From Smittium culicis (lineage: Eukaryota > Kickxellomycota > Harpellomycetes > Harpellales > Legeriomycetaceae), in the NCBI GenBank assembly GCA_001970855.1, contig LSSN01001469.1, forward strand, positions 36,877 through 100,876: DNA of 64,000 nucleotides, written 5' to 3'. Below, piece after piece: positions 12,476 to 22,097 of the stretch. The notes below the pieces were generated by a model that was not told the origin of the DNA, searched no databases, and saw only the letters and a list, made by a program, of their open reading frames with translations. Positions within the stretch are counted from its first letter, which is position 1. Every line of letters starts with the position of its first letter. The position numbers and the translations under genes were made by a program.

Positions 12476-15065
12476 AAGGGTAAAAAAGTTAAGTAATATA
12501 TTCTTATTATAATTAAAAGAAAAAAAGCAAAATTAGGATGTCAGCTCATTAAAAAAATTTAAAAACGTCGACTTGACAAAATTATAGTTATTTTTAGCGC
12601 CAATTTATGGAATCTCCATTATCTTATAAAAAATCATAGTTTTAGTTTTATGAAATTTTTATAGTAAAATAAAGTTGAATCGCGAGAAAAAAAATATCAT
12701 AAATTAAAAAAGCGCAAATTTTGAATCTTCGCGAATAACGAAGGTTATCTGTACTTATATTAGATTATCATTACGCTTTAAATTTAACCTATATACCAAA
12801 CTACTATTATTACTATTATAAAAGTAAACACCGATTCATTTTACTCTAAAACATTAGTATGTTAAAATTTACTCTCATTAATTTTTTATTAATTTTCGGA
12901 ATAAAAGTAAACAAGTTTTGTTAAAGCTTAAAATATAAGGCTTTTTTATATAATAAAATTGAAAACAAAACATACTTCCAAAAAGACTGTTAATATATTA
13001 ATCGCAACACATAAAAAGTATATAATTTCTTTAACTACTTGGTATAAAAACCACAGCTAAATAATAAATTTAAAGTTGAATTAGGAATAAAAAATAGAAT
13101 CAATACTTTTTTGCCGGTTGGATATTTTTGCAAAAGACAAGATAAGGAAAGGGTTTTATTAGCTTGGACTGTTTTATAAGTTGTACATTTTCCTATTTTT
13201 TAGATAGGGAGTTTTATTACTGGGCTTAAACTTGGCACATTTTGAGTATCGAATAAGAAAATAATATTAAATGTGACCTATCTCGTATTTAAAATATGAG
13301 AAATTAAATATTCTTAATGCATAAATTTGGACGCATTTGGGATTTGCATTATTTTAGTTGCCAAATAAATCCGAAGCATCAAAGAAAATAATTGATTATA
13401 AAAAATTTAATAATTCATTACTTATTCTTCTTAGGCTGTGAGTGCGTGCATTTTATCCGTAATAGTTAAAAATGTGATTTATTTTATTAAAATTTTTGGA
13501 CTAAATTTCCAATATTAGGTAAAAAATTTACAAATACAATGTAATAAAAGATTGGCAGAATTGAGTAATCTACTCGATTATTCGAGGCCATTTATAAATC
13601 AAATAAGAAAACAGGCAGAGATAATACGCTTAGTTTTAAGCGTGCGTTCGATAGAGTACACTTTTTATATTGATTTCGAGCTTATTGCAGTTGCTCAAGC
13701 GAATATCAAATCTAGGCTGTTATATTCAACGTCTACATATATACTAGAGGCAAAATTTTTAATGGATACAAGCCAAGAAAAAAAATTTTAATTTTTTGAT
13801 TTGAACCAATTAATGCGAAATATATCCAATTTGGACTTTTAAGGATGCTAAAATATTGTGTAGTGGCACTAACACATAATATATAAAAAAGTTTATAGCT
13901 ATAGATTTTATGGCTAAACTTTAATTATCTGGAGATTCGTTAGCCTCTGAAAAGGATTATTCCAGCAATTGAAAATGTACTGTTAACGTGTAAGTGTATG
14001 AGGGGGGGAGGTGTATGGCACTTCAGACTCATCTTTCATGCCGCTATAGAGAGGTTATAAGTTTGTGATATGGGCGATTCTGAACAAAGAAAGCATTTTG
14101 TTGCAGCTTTAAATTATTAAAACGAATACTTTACAAATTAAAAATTATTATTGGCTGAATTCTAAAGGCATATTAATTTTTCTATTAATTATTTCATTTA
14201 ATAAATACTATTTGCTGAAAAAAAAAACTAGGTTCTGTTTATTGGATGAATTGAAATATGAAATTTCATTCAATGCAACTCTTTATACATAAAAGCGCGC
14301 TCTTCGTAAAAGAGTTCCCCATATGATGGTTTTTAGGTCAAATAATCACGTAGATGCTTAGCGCGAATTGATGTCTTAATTGTGGCACAGCAGCTGCTCA
14401 GCTTCTAGTTTTTTACCGCCCTTTCTTTATTCTTTAATTATAGATTTAGTACGTGTATTAATGTTTAAGCTTTGGGAATATAAATGCGGGGTTGCTATAA
14501 TCATCAAGAATGCTACTCAAGAAAAGTTAACAGCGATGGGAAAAGAAAAGAAAAAAAAAACGTTCATTTTTTTTATTCGGTAAAGATTTTTATTTAGCTC
14601 TTTTATTCGCTATATAGTCTTAATCGATGGAATAAAACACGTAAATTCGTTTATTTTTTAGGTACATTAGCTTTTTTTTTTTCAGATTTTTTTTAATTAA
14701 AAACAAAGATGTTAATTGTTCATATTTTATGGGATTAATCGTCATTCTTGAAGGATTTGGGTCAATTGGATTGTTAAATTTCGCAATACTTAACTCCATC
14801 TAGCCAAGAAATGAGTATTGGTATAACTGACACCAAAAAAAAAAAAAAAGCGAAAACAAACAAGAAAATTCAGTTTGGATTATTTGTGTATTTGAATATT
14901 TTTCGGGATGTATGGATTATGCGAAAATTAGTAATATATTTTTATATCGAGAATAACCAGTTATTTAAACGCAAATTAAATATACAATGGAAAAAAATGG
15001 ATGTTGAGAGATATTTAGTGGCGTGTTAGGAAGATTGAAAGATGGGGAAGTGGCGTGGACATTAA
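12476..15065. other. gene-free stretch; no convincing gene
   Basis: An open frame at 13552-13791 (plus) begins at a TTG and shows no family motif; I do not call it a gene. A GC-richer patch at about 14270-14540 has CAGCAGCTGCTCAGC-like sequence and a palindromic ATGAAATTTCAT but no reading frame I can defend. Confidence 0.45.
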
Positions 15066-16967
15066 CTAGGAGTGAAATATTTTAATAAACTGGTCAGTGA
15101 CGACTCTGTAGCCGCAAGATGGGCAGAGCGACGAGCGTTTATTGATTTTATTGTAGCAATCAGAGCACATTGAGTGGCCGCACGAAGAGGCCATAATAAC
15201 AGAGTCTGAATAAAATGGGGAGGTGCATGCGTTGCAAACAATTTCAAGATTTTCGGTATCAACGGGGCACGCAATTGTGCAGTCTTCATTGCATGATGAG
15301 GATTGAGTTTGCGGGTCGGGACTTGAACTGGGTGCAGTTGGGAGTTGTGGGGTACTTGGTTTGAGTTTTTTGGAGTCGTGGTAGTCATCGTAGTAATATT
15401 CTTCAGTGTTGATTGGCGGTACGTCTCTAGAGTGAGTGCCTAGATTAGCGACTTTCTTTTCTCTAGCCGAAACGGTCCTTTTTTTGATCTTCTTTTCTCT
15501 AATATTTTGTAAATTTGGGTCGTCATCCAAACTTAGCAAGAAGGAGTAGTCAGATAGGAGGTCGTCATTTAGGCCGTAGCTGAGTGGAGTGTCGACGTTT
15601 GAGTTTAGATTCAGGATACCTGTTAAATAGCTTATGGCGCTTTGACCAAGGTTATATGAATTGGAGGAGAAACGGGTGGGGAGATTGAGGAGTTGGTTAA
15701 GAGTGCTGCGAAAATAGCTTGGGGGATCAGAAGGGTCTAAAAAGTCGAATTCGTTTTCAAAGTTTGCAGAGAAAGATTCATAGTCTAAGTCGCCACTGGA
15801 GTAAACGAGTTTAAATGTGTTGTAACTGTTCATGAGCAATAGCCTGGTTTGGCTTCTGGATATTAGAATATTTGATTCAGTTTGGAGAAAGTTGTATTCA
15901 TTCACGTCCTCGACTTCAATCAGGGTTAAAGAGACATTGTTTCTGTTTGTTATAGATCTTCTGCTAATGATATTTGAGGAAGTTTCAAGAAGAGAGGAAC
16001 CAGCGCTGCTGGAGGTGGGGCTGTCTTCATTTATTGATATGAAGCTGTTGGGATTATTTCTATTAGCAGGAGTAGATGTGGATGGAGGGTCAATGATTGT
16101 AGTGTATCGATTTGAGATATCGATTGGGGACATAGAGTGTTGGGGTAAGAAGCCAGACAGCTGGATCATTCTTCGCCTTATTAGGTGGCTGTTTAAGCTA
16201 TTTCTTAAGTTGTTGTTTAAATTTAGTGAATCATTAGTTTGAGAATTTCTGGTGTTTGATGCTGTTCTTAATAAGCTATTATTATTATTGGAGTTTGTGA
16301 TATTTTGTGGGCGAAATGGCCGGTTAGTAGCAGTAGATCTATTTTGGCTTACAAGATTTCTTATGGGGCTGGTGTTAGATGTTAGATCAATAACGGGTGC
16401 GTCGGTGGTATGGCCAGGAGTGGTTGACGAGTTTAAAGGGCGGCGGTTGCGGTTGGCGTTAGCAAATCTATTTGTAATTCTGAGGGCAGCGTGTAAAGCG
16501 GAACTGTAAGATCTAGAGCCAGGGTTGAGAGAGGTTTGATTCTGGGTTAAATCAGGTAAAATAGAAATGTCGTCAGAAGTGGAGGATATTAATGAGTTCG
16601 GGGTATTTTGGTTTGCAGAAAAGTGTTCAATGTCAATAGGAGTAGAAGCAGATTGAAAAAGTTCAGGATCATTAGAAAATTCGGAGCAAATGGAGGAGTC
16701 TTGATTAGAGTTTAGGGAGGAATGGGAGCTAGAGGTGGTGGTAATATCGTTGTCTAAAAAATGAGAATGTATGCTGAGGGAGCTGGAATCGTCAAAGAAA
16801 CTGTTATCGTCGATGACTACTACAGAATCAGAGTCAGAGTTATTTGGGGAGTAGTGATCACTCAAGACATATTGGGTAGAATCGAAGGAGTTATCTATAA
16901 GGTCTATTTCTGTTATTGAGGAGTTGCTCGGGTTGTATTGGTTAGTTAAATCGATTGTCGTGCTCAT
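15066..16967 (-). CDS. RING E3 ligase with SUMO-interaction motifs (STUbL-like)
   Basis: Intronless, 633 residues. The C-terminus has a C3HC4 RING finger, residues 578-618: CNAC, then CGH-x2-C-x2-C, then CPSC, ending 15 residues before the stop. The remainder is a long serine/asparagine-rich, apparently disordered region with SUMO-interaction-type motifs, hydrophobic cores next to acidic residues: TIDLT (4-8), EIDLI (20-24), VVVIDD (49-54), VIDLT (192-196) and LTLIEVEDV (about 350). Several such motifs before a terminal RING is the layout of SUMO-targeted ubiquitin ligases (Slx8-Rfp, RNF4, Uls), nuclear enzymes that ubiquitinate SUMO-modified proteins in genome maintenance. The assignment is from architecture, not overall similarity; it is about three times longer than RNF4 or Slx8. 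A basic patch, KIKKRTVSAREKK near residue 490, could be a nuclear signal. The ATG at 16967 is the first in frame. Confidence 0.8.
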   Translation of the reverse strand: MSTTIDLTNQYNPSNSSITEIDLIDNSFDSTQYVLSDHYSPNNSDSDSVVVIDDNSFFDDSSSLSIHSHFLDNDITTTSSSHSSLNSNQDSSICSEFSNDPELFQSASTPIDIEHFSANQNTPNSLISSTSDDISILPDLTQNQTSLNPGSRSYSSALHAALRITNRFANANRNRRPLNSSTTPGHTTDAPVIDLTSNTSPIRNLVSQNRSTATNRPFRPQNITNSNNNNSLLRTASNTRNSQTNDSLNLNNNLRNSLNSHLIRRRMIQLSGFLPQHSMSPIDISNRYTTIIDPPSTSTPANRNNPNSFISINEDSPTSSSAGSSLLETSSNIISRRSITNRNNVSLTLIEVEDVNEYNFLQTESNILISRSQTRLLLMNSYNTFKLVYSSGDLDYESFSANFENEFDFLDPSDPPSYFRSTLNQLLNLPTRFSSNSYNLGQSAISYLTGILNLNSNVDTPLSYGLNDDLLSDYSFLLSLDDDPNLQNIREKKIKKRTVSAREKKVANLGTHSRDVPPINTEEYYYDDYHDSKKLKPSTPQLPTAPSSSPDPQTQSSSCNEDCTIACPVDTENLEIVCNACTSPFYSDSVIMASSCGHSMCSDCYNKINKRSSLCPSCGYRVVTDQFIKIFHS

Positions 16968-18412
16968 TTCAAAAAATAAATAATACTTATTGGAACGTGT
17001 GGTACTCTAATAATTTAGTATGATCAGGCGATTAAAGAAATCTGGTTGGATAAAGATAGGATACGATTCAAAAAAGAGGAATGAGGGTATGCAGAAGAAA
17101 AGGATCTGATTAGATTAATAGCAAGCTAGTTTTATGTGATTGTAAAGGAAGGGTGATTGCAATCGGTTAATGGTTATGGTATCGAAATGAAGGAGTACAA
17201 AAACTGGCCAAGAGTAAAAAAAAAAAGAGGGAGGATGAAGAAAAGAAAAGAAAAGAATATGGGAGTTAATCGAGAGGGGGATGGAGTGTTGGCGGGAGGA
17301 GATATATCTATACTATAACAATTGAAGAGACAAAAAAAAAAAAAACCAGGGCGAGATATCAAAAAACCGAATATTTAAAAAGAGGCTAAAGGGAAAAAAA
17401 AAAAAAAAAGAATGTTCATAGCAGCATAAAAGCAGAGCCTCGTCGATACAATTGGCCAGCCATTCAGTATCTTGCTCCAATTTCCAATTAAAAAAAAAAA
17501 CACAAAAAAGCGTGCGGTGATTGGGCATACAAGTGCGAGCATCTCTATAAGAAGATATATAAAAAAAAAAATTATAGGGGAACCTCGCCACAACCAAAAT
17601 CTGTTCCTGTATCTCCTCCACACACACAAAACGTCTCGACCATTGCCGACTGCAAATTCGAGCCGGTTCCATTTAGCCATCTATTAGGTTAATTAGCAAG
17701 GGTCCCAGATGAAAGGTCTGGTTTCGCGAGGGGATGGAAGGACGGTATGGGGAGTGAGAGACTACCTAGCACCTCAGCCCACTGCCCACCGCACACCTCC
17801 AGGCCTCGAAGTATAGAGCGCCAGTTGTAATGGAAAAAAAATAAAAAAAGTTGCAGGGTTGTTGGTTGGCAGCAAAAGGCCCTATTAGTCTGCACTTGAG
17901 CAACAGAAAGCCGCATCTCTCCCCAATCCAGACGACCAATATATAAAAAAAGGTGTGTGGGGGTGGGGAGAGGAGTGAGCGGGATTGAAATGGGCCAAAA
18001 TTTAGCCGAGTTAATTTCGTATCTATTATAAAATAGCCTTTTATTTTTGATAAAAAAAAAAGCGTTTTGTTGTATTGGCTATTTAGTAGAGAAGTTTTTA
18101 AATTTAGTCCAATTGAATAATTTAAATTAAGGCATAGTGTTGAAGTGTCATTTCTTAGCTGAAATGAACGAATATAATTATTTCTCGATGGGTAAATATA
18201 CTATCAAAACACCAGAAAAAAATAAAAAAAACCACAGTTTGGAAGAAGAGATGGTGTAAAGTTAAAAGTACTAAAAAAATGAAAAGCATAGCACAAATCT
18301 GTATATACATAATCATTGGGGCGAGAAGACTGCCACTATTGCTGGAAGCCATTCCATCCTGTGTGAGGAGCGTAGACTACATTCAAAAAAAAAAAAAAAA
18401 ACCAGCGGAAGT
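16968..18412. other. intergenic region with a GC-rich island
   Basis: This lies between the start of the RING gene and the end of the OTU gene, both on the minus strand, so it should hold the RING-gene promoter and the OTU-gene 3' region. It contains many A8-A16 homopolymers. About 17640-17960 is markedly GC-rich for this genome and includes a perfect hairpin at 17705-17721 (CCAGA stem, 7-nt loop). No reading frame there resembles a protein family and I could not match it to 5S rRNA, tRNA, SRP RNA, RNase P or U snRNA. Confidence 0.45.
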
Positions 18413-20053
18413 TCAAATAACGAGATGATTGAAAGAGCTAGCTAGCGTGTTAGAGTTCGATGCTGGTGACGATGTAGATGGTTTGGGCGCGCTTTTAGTT
18501 ATTTTTTTCAGTTTACTGTTTTCCTTCTGCTTTTGTTTAGCCAGCTGCTTCTTTGCGCTCGACGACAATCTCGTGCCTTTGCTCGCCTCTCCCAAGGATG
18601 AGCTTTTTTTACCGCGCGATGATGCTTTTGTTCCGCCAGCTTGCTTCTTATCACTTTTCAACCTGCATTCTAGGTTTTGATCTTGCTTTACAGCTGCTGG
18701 CGGCTGGTCCTGATTTACCGCTGCTGGTGGATTGTGAGCGAACGGATCTCCGAAATCGTCTGAATTGTATATTTCTTCAATCACACTATCAACATTCCCA
18801 TTGAACTTCGTCAGTAACTTCCTGATTATTGCCAGATCCTCAACCCCAGTTGCTTGAACTATCGCCTTCTCTTTTGATATCTGCTTCTTGCTTCTTACAG
18901 CTTCGACTTCCTCCACGTTTTGCTTAGACGATGAAAATTCTAGCTTTTTTTGTTTTGTTTGTTTTTTTTTTTTTCATAGTTATAGAAAAGTATGTCATGT
19001 TTAGTATATATAGATATATTGGCTGATCTTTTAGTGCAATAATAAAAAAAATAAAAAGTACATACGTTTATCTCCGGTGGCCCATAGTGCGGCCCATCAA
19101 TCTTTCGGACCGATGAGTAGTGCTCATAGTCATGGTACCTTTTAATAAAAGAATAAAAACGATCCATTTTCAAGATAAAAATAAAAAACAAGATCAACTA
19201 AAAAAATTAAAAAAAAATAGGTTACGCTATATGCACAGTATTCGAATCGCCATTTTCGCAATCAATAGCGAAAACCGTTCCCCCGGCCTGATACACTTTT
19301 ATGTTGACGCCGTACTGCCTCGAAAACGCCACTAGCTCCATATTCCCGCCGAACACGCCGTCTTTCCGCATATTCGATACGTAACTATCGAATTCAGTGT
19401 CGATAAATGGCTCGAAATCCTGCTTGTTTGATAGTATGAACATACATACATTATGGCGGATTTGACTATGTTTTGATGTGTCCCCATAATACTGATCGGA
19501 TAGCGCCCTAATTTTTTTTTTTTAGTTTTTTTTTAATTATTTGGTTTTGTAGAGAACACGATTTAAAAAATTAATAAGTCGGAAGCAATAGCATCTAATA
19601 AAATGCGTTTAAGCTAGCTGCGCTGTTGATTTACCTAAATAAACAATTTCCATCGCCAAGTATTTCTTTGCAGTACAAACCGGATTCCTTTAATGAAGTC
19701 TCCAAATCGTTCGAAATACATTGCTCGTTTTTAGCCTTTTTATTTTAAAAAAAAAGTAGAAAAGCGCAAAGTTTAAATATAAATAATAAATTAGGAAACA
19801 TTGGTGAGTATTGTAAGTACTGGGCAAATAGAAAAGTATCGATATTGCGTACTTTGTTTCTGATTAGTTTATCAGCTAGATTGAAGCAGGTTTAGCGTAG
19901 GTGGTTAAATGGGTAATATATATGCAAATTTTAAAAAGTATCAGAATTAAGAATTAAATAACCAAGGCTGGAGTGGTGTAATCAGGGGAGGGGGGAAAAA
20001 AATTAAAGTTTTTATTTTTTTTTTATGGTATTACCTTTGCGTAAACTTTTCAT
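18413..20053 (-). CDS. OTU-family deubiquitinase, OTUD3-like (6 exons)
   Basis: Exons on the minus strand: 20053-20035, 19875-19853, 19735-19635, 19507-19226, 19138-19066, 18943-18413; all phases agree and give 342 residues. The OTU cysteine-protease domain carries the catalytic Cys in GDGNCLFRALSDQYYGD (Cys45) and the catalytic His in YHDYEHYSSVR (His148), with GGNMELVAFSRQYGVNIKVYQ-type core sequence between, as in OTUD3. A UBA-like helical segment follows (about 195-226, ATGVEDLAIIRKLL). The tail is lysine/serine-rich and ends NTLASSFNHLVI, reminiscent of the OTUD3 C-terminus. OTUD3-type enzymes remove ubiquitin chains from proteins. The first two exons are tiny (19 and 23 nt) and encode a basic leader; they are the least certain part, supported by splice sites and phase only. 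The OTU core from exon 3 on is secure. Its start lies 454 bp from the end of the dioxygenase gene. Confidence 0.85.
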
Positions 20054-20507
20054 GGTTTTATATTTGTAATTTCTAAGAGGTATAGAGGGAGGTGAGTTTA
20101 GTTTATATTATTTTTTTGCTTTATATATACAATTACGTGATTTTGAAATAATAAAAAAAGAAAGGTTATTTTAGTATATTTACATAAAAAAAAAAAGAAA
20201 AGTTTTGAACAAATATGAGATTAGTTTTATAAGGAATATTAGTTATTAGGAAAAAAATGAAGATTAAAACCAATCGGATCATTGGAATAGTTAGAGAATA
20301 AATTATTATAAGATAAAAAAATATAATTATCTAGATATATTTGAGTATAAAATTATTTTGGGAAAAAAGAAAACGATAATTAAAAGAGAAAAGAGAATGG
20401 TAAAAATATGGATATATGTATGATATAAAAGTTTTAAAGTCGAATGCAAAAGGAGGGGGAGGAGGGTGCAAGGAATAATATAGGCTAAAAGAAGTGGGAG
20501 AAGCAAA
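20054..20507. other. short intergenic region
   Basis: AT-rich spacer between two minus-strand genes, expected to contain the OTU-gene promoter and the dioxygenase 3' end. A purine-rich run (AAGGAGGGGGAGGAGG) sits near 20450. No other feature is seen. Confidence 0.6.
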
Positions 20508-22097
20508 TTATAGTCTGGTGGAAATAGTTTCGTCGCGGACATGTTTGAGGAAAGAGATGGCATCAGTTCCACCAGTTCCAAGAACAGTTTGGTCGTCGTC
20601 GACTTGCTTTGCGAGACCGTTTACAGAGGCAGGATTTGGGGATTTGGATTGAGTATCAGCAGCAGGAGCGGGAGTCACAGGAGCAGGAGCAGGAGCAGGG
20701 GCTACGGGGGCAGCAGGAGCGGGTGTTGGTTTGAGGGATCTGTTTGTGGTGGGATTGACGGTGCTTTTAGCTTGGTTGACGATATATATTCTTACGATAT
20801 CGATATGGGCGTCCCTGAAAGTTTTGAGTGCTGAGACGCAGCGGTTGTAAGCTTTGAGGAGATCTTTTTGGACAGAGATGGAAGAGTTAGATTTTTGGTT
20901 TGTTGCAGGGACTGATTCAGCGATGTTGATAGATTCAGAGAATTGGGTGGGAGAAATATCAGAAACGTCGAGGGTGTTAATGAGGACGTATTCTCTGAAA
21001 TTACAGGTGTTACCTAGATCGGTCAAGAATTGGCGGTGGGAGTAAGGCATGTACTCTCTCATTTTCAATAGGTAAGGGTTTCCAGGGGCTTGCTGGAAGG
21101 TATGATTGCGGCGCTGTGCTATTTCAGAAGTAGCGATTTTTTTGTCGTTTTGGACGTTTTGGTTGAAATCTTCGCTTAGACCTTGGTTGTCTGGGTAGTG
21201 TTTGACACCAAGGGCGATATCGATGATTTGGATGGTAGAGCTTTGGGCAGCGCTGCCGCCAGAGAATTTCTTGAAGGAGTTAACTGGGGTGTTGCAGTCA
21301 CCGTTAGGGTCGTAGACTTTGGCGTCTTTGTAAATAATACCGTTTTCTAAGCCAGCATCCTTCATGTTTTCCCAACCGGCGAGGTACTGTCTGGTTTTCC
21401 AGTAAAATAGATAGGGGTCGTTCTTTTCATACATTCTTGCGAGGATTTTAGTAACTTCGTTTATTGTGGATGTGAGATTGTTTAAACTTTCGATTGCGAC
21501 TTGCTTGTTGTCGTGGATAGAGGCATTGATCATTCTTCCGATAGATCTTAGCATTTCACCGCTTTTGGCTTCAATGGCGGTGGAGACGAGGTAGAACCAG
21601 CTTTCGTCGATAGAGCCAGTGAATGTGAGCTGTGTGGCCAGATTCTGTAAATCAAGGGCGGCATTCTTTTCGAAAAGTCTCCAGTTCCATAGGACAACAG
21701 TAGCGTTAGTTACGATGGGACTAATACCGACGTATCTAGAAACTTCACACCAAGGGACAGCTAAGCACGGGGGTAAGATTTCTTCTGCAGGCTGGTTGTG
21801 GCCCCAGACATAGGAGTGGCTTAAAAAGCTGAGTAGTACGCAGGCTCTTTGATATTCTCTTAGATTGGTTAGTCTATGAGTTGAAAGTTGAGGGAGCTTC
21901 AAAACTCTTTGCCTAAAGATTCCAGCCAATTGGAGGTGGACTACCTCAGCTGCTAGATCTTCCCAAGGCTTGTAGTATAAGTCAGGTAGCCTGCTGATGG
22001 GTTCTTCGAGAGGGAGGAAGCCGTTAACTAAATTGACATCATAGGCAGATAAACTTCTTGGCATGAAGTTCCATGAATTCATTTCATCTACGGCCAT
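20508..22097 (-). CDS. BNA2: indoleamine 2,3-dioxygenase (tryptophan to N-formylkynurenine)
   Basis: Intronless, 529 residues. This haem dioxygenase opens the indole ring of L-tryptophan, the first step of the kynurenine route; in fungi that route supplies NAD (yeast BNA2). Family signatures are clear: LLSFLSHSYVWG (88-99) and QPAEEILPPCLAVPWCEVSR (102-121) of the small domain, VLWNW (135-139), the strongly conserved GGSAAQSS (280-287), MPYSHRQFL (350-358), and AYNRCVSALKTFRDAHIDIV (416-435), whose His431 aligns with the haem-ligating histidine. A fungal-type tail, GTGGTDAISFLKHVRDET, ends the protein. Odd points are a Pro/Ala-rich linker at about 456-490 before that tail and a Ser/Asn-rich insertion near 378-410, which make it longer than the usual 400-460 residues. 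The ATG at 22097 is the first in frame and gives a complete N-terminus. Confidence 0.95.
   Translation of the reverse strand: MAVDEMNSWNFMPRSLSAYDVNLVNGFLPLEEPISRLPDLYYKPWEDLAAEVVHLQLAGIFRQRVLKLPQLSTHRLTNLREYQRACVLLSFLSHSYVWGHNQPAEEILPPCLAVPWCEVSRYVGISPIVTNATVVLWNWRLFEKNAALDLQNLATQLTFTGSIDESWFYLVSTAIEAKSGEMLRSIGRMINASIHDNKQVAIESLNNLTSTINEVTKILARMYEKNDPYLFYWKTRQYLAGWENMKDAGLENGIIYKDAKVYDPNGDCNTPVNSFKKFSGGSAAQSSTIQIIDIALGVKHYPDNQGLSEDFNQNVQNDKKIATSEIAQRRNHTFQQAPGNPYLLKMREYMPYSHRQFLTDLGNTCNFREYVLINTLDVSDISPTQFSESINIAESVPATNQKSNSSISVQKDLLKAYNRCVSALKTFRDAHIDIVRIYIVNQAKSTVNPTTNRSLKPTPAPAAPVAPAPAPAPVTPAPAADTQSKSPNPASVNGLAKQVDDDQTVLGTGGTDAISFLKHVRDETISTRL

Noticed and set aside
13552..13791. 79-codon open frame on the plus strand
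   Set aside because: It starts with TTG, has no family motif and no splice partner I could find.
17705..17721. A 5-bp stem with a 7-base loop that looked like a tRNA anticodon arm
   Set aside because: Neither strand has the required U at position 33, and no D-arm or T-arm (GGTTCGA-like) sequence fits around it.
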